From Salvelinus alpinus (Eukaryota > Chordata > Actinopteri > Salmoniformes > Salmonidae): a stretch of DNA of 64,000 bases. How positions within the stretch are numbered: the first letter of the stretch is position 1; each line of letters starts with the position of its first letter. The notes beneath the pieces were generated by a model that did not search any database, was not told the DNA's origin, and was given only the letters and a program-made list of their open reading frames with translations. The DNA lies in the NCBI RefSeq assembly GCF_045679555.1, contig NC_092087.1:23088925-23152924 (forward strand), written 5' to 3'. This document shows, in pieces, positions 53,569-64,000 of the stretch. A program made the translations under genes and the position numbers.

Positions 53569-55169
53569 TGACAACACAAGATACAGCTAGCTAGCACTGC
53601 AGTGAGCCCGTTTGCTACAGCAGAAAAATAATCCTGCAGCAACAGGAAATGTGAATTATTATGTGGATTATAATTAATTGACATTTCTTTGTAGGGATTG
53701 ATACATTTTTTGTTTGGGCAAATCAAGTCTGACATTTTAAAGTGTACATTTCAAACTTTAGAAGCCTTTTTAAACATTGAGTACACTACAAGTTTGCATT
53801 TCCTGCTAAGCAGGACAATTCTCAGCATCAAAAGAGTGATCAAATTAAGATCATACACCTCAGTGTGTTGAGTAGTTGACTCAAAGAGAGATAATAGTTG
53901 AAGAGTTCTGAACAAATTAATTTCTTCAACAATTAAGAAGAAGCAGCATAGAAAGAGAGATTTCTGTGTATTATTTTCTTCTAAGTTTACCTTTCACTTA
54001 CTTAGCTAATAAAGTTAATTTAGCCTACTCAACAACCTGACTCAAACAGAGAGGAATGCTATTTATGTTAGCTAGCTGGCTAAGGATATCCATCACTGCA
54101 ACTCTTCCAATTCAAGGTAAACTTTCGGTTTTATTCATTGATTTAACTGCTAAACTGCTTGCTGTATACTGTACTGCGTGATTGTACACATGGATTGTAT
54201 TGTGGGTATACTAACGCATTAGTTTTAGTTTGTTAATTTTCCACTAGGCAAGGACATAATTATAACATCTAGTTTTGATTTACATTTGGTTGAGATGTTC
54301 ACTAACATCATCATGAAATCAAAAAAAAATGTCCACATGTCATTGGATTTAGGTTAAAAGTTTGGTGAAAAAATGACGAAATGCCCTTATGTTGATGACG
54401 TTTTGCAAATCCAATAAGTTTTCCACGTTGATTCAACATCATCAGATTACATTTTCTGGTTGAAATTATGTGGATACAATGTTGATGGAACCAGTTTTCT
54501 GCCCAGTGGGAGGGTGACAACGATGTAGGCTTTGTAGCGGTTAGAGGCTACGTTATGAAGGTTTGGCTTGGAGAGGTTTTTTATGCCAGGTCACAGACAG
54601 CTGTTGTGTTGTGCACTGAAGTCCACAAGCAAAGGGAAAAAGGTGAGAGGAGGAGAGCGCACACCTGGCAGAAGGAATTATACAACGAGCAAAGTGAGGA
54701 TGCTGTAGGTGGCCTCTATGAAAGTGAACTGTGTTTGCGAGTGATCAAGGGTGTATTCATTCTGTCGATTCTGTTGCAAAACGTTTCTTAAACGGAAGCA
54801 AATGGGGAGGGACCTACCTGAATTAGTCCAATAGAAACTCTCGTTTTGTTTTGCAACTATTTGGACCAATGATTACACCCCACACCTGCTGGATGCAGGC
54901 AAGAGTGTGCAAGGCGGTATTGAATGTGTCACTGTTTGTCACCTTGATTATTCCAATTTGTCTCTCTACGGTATAAACTTTCATTTGTAGGCTAGGTTGA
55001 AGCAACCTCATGATGGGTATAGGGCAAATTCCAGTATCATGTAGTAGCGTAAACCTATCGATGTTACATTGAGCTGGGTGAATGGAATATGAATGACAGT
55101 CATCCAATATGCTGTATAGAAATAAGGCCATGCTCATAAAAATACACTGTCCTCCCTAATCTTAAACGG
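53569..55169. other. Gene-free region with dispersed-repeat pieces
   Basis: About 54330-54510 (ending CCAGTTTTCTGCCCAGTGGG) and 54750-54890 (GTGTATTCATTCTGTCGATT ... ACCAATGATTACACCC) look like short non-autonomous elements common in salmonids. No coding exon recognised. Confidence 0.45.
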
Positions 55170-55540
55170 CACCCACAGTTGAAGTTCTTTACTATGTCAT
55201 GTACATCCACCCAGCCTGGAGGGACACAAAAAAACATCACAAATCATACGAATTTCCCTCAAACCAGGTTTCTCCACCAGATTTGACAAGAAGTCATAAA
55301 CACCAGCCAATCCAGCACACTGAGTCATATGGGATTGGTTGAATAACTCACAGGAGACAGACAGGCACTGCAGTCATGTAGGCCTACCTTTTTGTAAAGT
55401 GAAACATACCAAACAGTTGGAACTATTTTACCAGACCTAATTTGGTTTTATCCTGTTTTCCCCCTTACTTAAATTATAGGCCTAACATTTTCAGACAAAA
55501 TGAATGCCTTTGATGTGCCATATTGTAGGCCTACCACCTA

Positions 55541-57082
55541 CAGTACCAGTCAAAGGTTTGGATACACCTACTCATTTAAGTTTTTTTCTTTATTTTTACT
55601 ATTTTCTACATTGTAGAATAATAGTGAAGACATCCAAACTATGAAATAACACATATGGAATCATGTAGTAACCATAAAAATGTTAAACAAATCAAAATAT
55701 ATTTTATATTTGAGATTCTTCAAAGTAGCCACCCTTTGCCTTGATGACAGCTTTGCACACTCTTGGCATTCTCTCAAACAGCTTCACCTGGAATGCTTTT
55801 CCAACTGTCTTGAAGGAGTTCCCACACATGCTGAGCACTTGTTGGCTGCTGTTCCTTCACTCTGAGGTCCAACTCATCCCAAACCATGTCAATTGGGTTG
55901 AGGTTGGGTGATTGTGGAGGCCAGGTAATCTGATGCTGCACTCCATCACTCTCCTTCTTGTGTTTGGAGGTGTGTTTTGGGTCATTGTCCTGTTGAAAAA
56001 CAAATGATAGTACCACTAAGCGCAAACCAGATGGGATGGCATATCACTGCAGAATGCTGTGGTAGCCATACTGGTTAAGTATGCCTTGAATTCTAAATAA
56101 ATCACAGATAGTGTCACCTGCAAAGCACCCCCACACCATCACACATCCTCCTTTATGCTTCACGGTGGGAACCACACATGCAGAGATCTGTTCACCTACT
56201 CTGTGTCTCACAAAGACACGGCGGTTGGAACCAAAAATCTCAAATTTGGACTCATCAGACCAAAGGACAGATTTCCACCGGTCTAATATCCATTGCTCGT
56301 GTTTCTTGGCCCAAGCAAGTCTCTTCTTCTTATTGGTGTCCGTTAGTAGTGGTTTCTTTGCAGTAATTCAACCATGAAGTCCTGATTCATGCAGTCTCCT
56401 CTGAACAGTTGATGTTGAGATGTGTCTGTTACTTGAACTCCGTGAAGCATTTAACTCTAATGAACTTATCCTCTACAGCAAAGGTAGCTCTGGTCTTCCT
56501 TTCCTGTGGCGGTCCTCATAAGAGCCAGTTTCATCATAGCGCTTGATGGTTTTTGCAACTGCACTTGAAGAAACTTTCAAAGTTCTTGAAATTGTTCGTA
56601 TTGACTGACCTTAATGTCTTAAAGTAATGATGGACTGTCATTTCTCTTTGCTTATTTGAGCTGTTCTTGCCATATATGGACTTGGTCTTTTACCAAATAG
56701 TACTATATTCTGTATACCACACCTACCTTGTCAGAACACAACTGATAGGCTCAAACGCATTAAGAAGGAAATAAATTCCACAAATTAACTTTTAACAAGG
56801 CACTCCAGTTAATTAAAATGAATTCCAGGTGACCTCATGAAGCTGGTTGAGAGAATGCCAAGAGTGTGCAAAGCTGTCATCAAGGCAAAGGGTGGCTAAT
56901 TTGAAGAATCATACATTTAAAATATATTTTGATTTGTTTAACACTTTTTTTGTTACTACATGATTCCATATGTGTTATTTCATAGTTTTGATGTCTCACT
57001 ATTATTCTGCAATGTAGAAAATAGTAAAAATAAAGAAAACCCTTGTAATGAGTAGGTGTGTCCAAACTTTTGACTGGTACTG
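55541..57082 (-). mobile_element. Tc1-like transposon 6 (1,542 bp)
   Basis: CAGTACCAGTCAAAGGTTTGG at left and CAAACTTTTGACTGGTACTG at right, TA on both sides. The paralogous empty site CCACC-TA-CATGATT survives in flank A near 21862. Transposase on the minus strand is broken. Confidence 0.93.
55774..56640 (-). pseudogene. Tc1 transposase remnant (Tc1-6)
   Basis: Only pieces stay open; the clearest, 56025-55774, reads QQDNDPKHTSKHKKE (second Asp) and SPNLNPIDMVWDELDLRV, where Asp stands in place of the third catalytic Glu. Many stops before it. Confidence 0.8.
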
Positions 57083-57420
57083 TACATGATTAATACTCTG
57101 TGTTGAACATCAGCTCCATCTATAGGCCATCTAAGTTACTTTTCAACAGAAAAGTGAAAAGATGTCATTATGGTAGTACAGTATATTTAAAATAATTTGA
57201 GTGAGTCCACACTTTCACTGGGGTACACATCCAGCCGCCTTCTCCCACTATAAGTATGTAATGATAACACATTCTGGTGTTGTTTCCCCTACGTCATTCT
57301 GTTGGCATGGTCTGCATAGACATTAAACAGAGGCGTACATGATACAAGAGTTAACCATAGTCCTAAATTATCAGTAGGCCTACAAATACTGTAGTACAGT
57401 TAAAAGTATTTCAGTATATC

Positions 57421-58427
57421 TTTTTAAAAAATTGCCAGATCATATGACCCCTTTCATCTTTACATAAGTGTCATCTGATATAGTAAGACCTTTACCCTGG
57501 TTTCCAGGGAAACCAGCTGCAGACCTGAGCCAGGTTAACTTCACCTACAGTACATCTTCTCCAGGCAACATCAGAGCCTAAAACGCCCTCTGGTGGCTGG
57601 GTGGCTGGTTGGCTGGTTGGCTCTGTACCCAGGCAGCAGGTAGGCCTGGGTACAGAGAGACTCCCTCTGGCTCCAGCTCCTCCATCCATGGTTCATTATA
57701 GGCCACGCACAAACAGTCCTTTGGTGAGGCTATTTGTGGAGGAAATGTACATTTACAAGAGACAAGATTAAAGAGGAGGGAATGCTGAATTGTTGCCAAA
57801 ATCAAAAGAACACAATTTAGAGTGAGATTTAAATTCAATAAGTTGCATGTTTACAGGACATTTATGTTTTATTTGAATGATATAATTGATTGATTGCGTG
57901 GTTGGTTAGTTATTATTAGTTTCAACAGATTGGTGAATCTTTTCACGAGAAAATTGTGAATACTGACATTAAGTAGGCTAATATTGACATGATGAAACCC
58001 TTTGACTGATCACATCCATGTTCCTTGCTATTGCCAAATATCCTACAAAACACTGTTATAATTTCAGCCATAGCCTTCCCCAGCCTTCCTCTCATAGTAT
58101 CATAGGAAGGGCACTCCAATGATAAGTAACAATTAGCAGCCATGACTCAGAGCATCTGCACAGGCAGCTTGTAGTTGCACTGGTAGGGAGTTGTGGAGTT
58201 CAAGGGCTGACTTTATAGGGCACTTGTTAATACATGTATTTTATTTAGAATTCTATCTAAATTCCATCTGCAGTCCCCAAGGAAAGAAATGGGGCATATT
58301 AAAAACTATAATTTAAATTAATATCATTTAAAATATAACCTACATCCCATATTTGCTGCTTGTTTCATGTCTATTCATAATTTTTTCAAATCGATTTTTT
58401 TTGTTGAATACTTGGTCACAGTCATCA
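57421..58427. other. Intergenic, possible unrecognised exon
   Basis: No gene recognised. On the minus strand 57838-57578 is open and has an acceptor-like CCACAAATAG before SPKDCLCVAYNEPWMEELEP; no family match came to mind and it may be chance. Confidence 0.35.
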
Positions 58428-59485
58428 GCCCTCCCTAAAAGTGCTGTCTCAGAGGATTGAAAGGTCCGTCAGGCCTCCCTAAAAGTGCTGTCTCAGAGGA
58501 TTGAAAGGTCCGTCAGGCCTCCCTAAAAGTGCTGTCCCAGAGGCTTGAAAGGTCCGTCAGGCCTCCCTAAAGGTGCTGTCCCAGAGGATTGAAAGGTCCG
58601 TCAGGCCTCCCTAAAAGTCCTGTCCCAGAGGATTGAAAGGTCCGTCAGGCCTCCCTAAAGGTGCAGTCCCAGAGGATGGAAAGGTCCGTCAGGCCTCCCT
58701 AAAAGTGCTGTCCCAGTGGATTGAAAGGTCCGTCAGGCCTCCCTAAAGGTGCTGTCCCAGAGGTTTGAAAGGTCCGTCAGGCCTCCCTAAAGGTGCTGTC
58801 CCAGAGGATTGAAAGGTCCTTCAAGCCTCCCTAAAGGTGCTGTCCCAGAGGATTGAAAGGACCACCAGACCTCCCTAAAAGTGCTGTCCCAGAGGATTGA
58901 AAGGTCCGTCAGGCTTCCCTAAAAGTGCTGTCCCAGAGGATTGAAAGGTCCGTCAGGCCTCCCTAAAAGTACTGTCCCAGAGGATTGAAAGGTCCGTCAG
59001 GCCTCCCTAAAGGTGCTGTCCCAGAGGATTGAAAGGTCCGTCAGGCCTCCCTAAAGGTGCAGTCCCAGAGGATGGAAAGGTCCGTCAGGCCTCCCTAAAA
59101 GTGCTGTCCCAGAGGATTGAAAGGTCCACCAGACCTCCCTAAAAGTGCTGTCCCAGTGGATTGAAAGGTCCGTCAGGCCTCCCTAAAGGTGCTGTCCCAG
59201 AGGTTTGAAAGGTCCGTCAGGCCTCCCTAAAGGTGCTGTCCCAGAGGATTGAAAGGTCCTTCAAGCCTCCCTAAAGGTGCTGTCCCAGAGGATTGAAAGG
59301 ACCACCAGACCTCCCTAAAAGTGCTGTCCCAGAGGATTGAAAGGTCCGTCAGGCTTCCCTAAAAGTGCTGTCCCAGAGGATTGAAAGGTCCGTCAGGCCT
59401 CCCTAAAAGTACTGTCCCAGAGGATTGAAAGGTCCGTCAGGCCTCCCTAAAGGTGCTGTCCCAGAGGATTGAAAGGTCTGTCATT
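58428..59485. repeat. 44-bp minisatellite, about 24 units
   Basis: Unit contains GCCTCCCTAAAAGTGCTGTC and CAGAGGATTGAAAGGTCCGT. Variant units recur in order 440 bp (ten units) apart, for example CAGTGGATTG at 58714 and 59154, showing that a block of units was itself duplicated. Confidence 0.95.
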
Positions 59486-63856
<4,371 letters not shown>

Positions 63857-64000
63857 CTGCTTGGATTGTTGGGACTCACTCTGGACTAAAGTGGTCTTTG
63901 TTCTTATCTACACTACAGCCAGAGATGTTACTCTGATTCTCTGCAGGTGGAACAAATTGTGTATGCTTTTCCAAAAAGGTCACATTTACAGATTTTAGGT
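63857..64000 (+). other. 3' untranslated start of kcnk15-like mRNA
   Basis: Sequence after the TAG stop to the window edge; no polyadenylation signal seen before the window ends. Confidence 0.6.

Larger units (their letters stand above)
55170..57420 (-). other. Third copy (C) of ogfr-unit 5' flank, second part
   Basis: 55170-55540 and 57083-57390 align with 21470-21870 and 21870-22165; Tc1-6 splits them. Shared blocks include CAAGAAGTCATAAACACCAG and CACTTTCACTGGGGTACACA. Confidence 0.75.

Noticed and set aside
57578-57838. 86-codon minus-strand ORF with an acceptor-like start
   Set aside because: No family match and no partner exon; kept only as a note.
58428-59485. CRISPR-like regular repeat spacing
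   Set aside because: Units are contiguous 44-bp repeats without unique spacers, in a vertebrate genome; it is a minisatellite.

Overview
The window looks like a salmonid fish genome. It is crowded with Tc1/mariner transposons (one with the long direct-repeat-bearing inverted repeats of the salmonid Sleeping Beauty-type family), fish LINE families, a tRNA-derived SINE, hAT-type and TA-flanked non-autonomous elements, and a chromodomain Ty3/gypsy retrotransposon. Among these lie spliced vertebrate genes with good GT/AG sites. This is inferred from element types and coding matches recalled from knowledge; no search was run.

Layout. (1) 1-22600: ogfr-like gene copy A on the minus strand, seven exons between 21221 and 3410. 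Its sixth intron (between exons 5 and 6; 3993-15093) is swollen to 11.1 kb by LINE fragments and three Tc1 elements plus a Tc1 relic. A fourth Tc1 sits in another intron and a 2.1-kb terminal-inverted-repeat element in a third. (2) 22600-29500: a truncated Tc1-like element, LINE and LTR fragments, a SINE, and a second copy of the far 5' flank of the gene unit. (3) 29510-36392: ogfr-like gene copy B, same strand, same exon-intron design, compact except for one Tc1 and one SINE. (4) 36393-42565: a solo LTR, a 3.7-kb hAT-type element with 8-bp target duplications, and the last exons of a caspase-8/10-type gene on the minus strand, apparently frameshifted. (5) 42566-50829: a LINE interrupted by a young, nearly full-length gypsy chromovirus with 557-bp LTRs. 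(6) 50830-57420: LTR and LINE fragments, a 1.27-kb candidate solo LTR and a third copy (C) of the ogfr-unit 5' flank, itself split by a Tc1; no ogfr exon was found next to it. (7) 57421-62230: intergenic, with a 44-bp minisatellite showing a 440-bp higher-order repeat and a (TC)n tract of about 103 units. (8) 62231-63856: a two-exon K2P potassium channel gene, best matching kcnk15 (TASK-5), plus strand, apparently intact.

Main biological story. A tandemly duplicated ogfr-like locus can be read almost base by base, because each paralog provides the empty site for transposons that hit the other. The two genes keep the conserved OGFr domain and all splice phases, but each loses its C-terminal tail at a different stop codon, and copy A alone gained an 11-residue repeat expansion in exon 1. 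Everything functional about the ogfr-like proteins is family inference; the exon models and element boundaries are read from the sequence.
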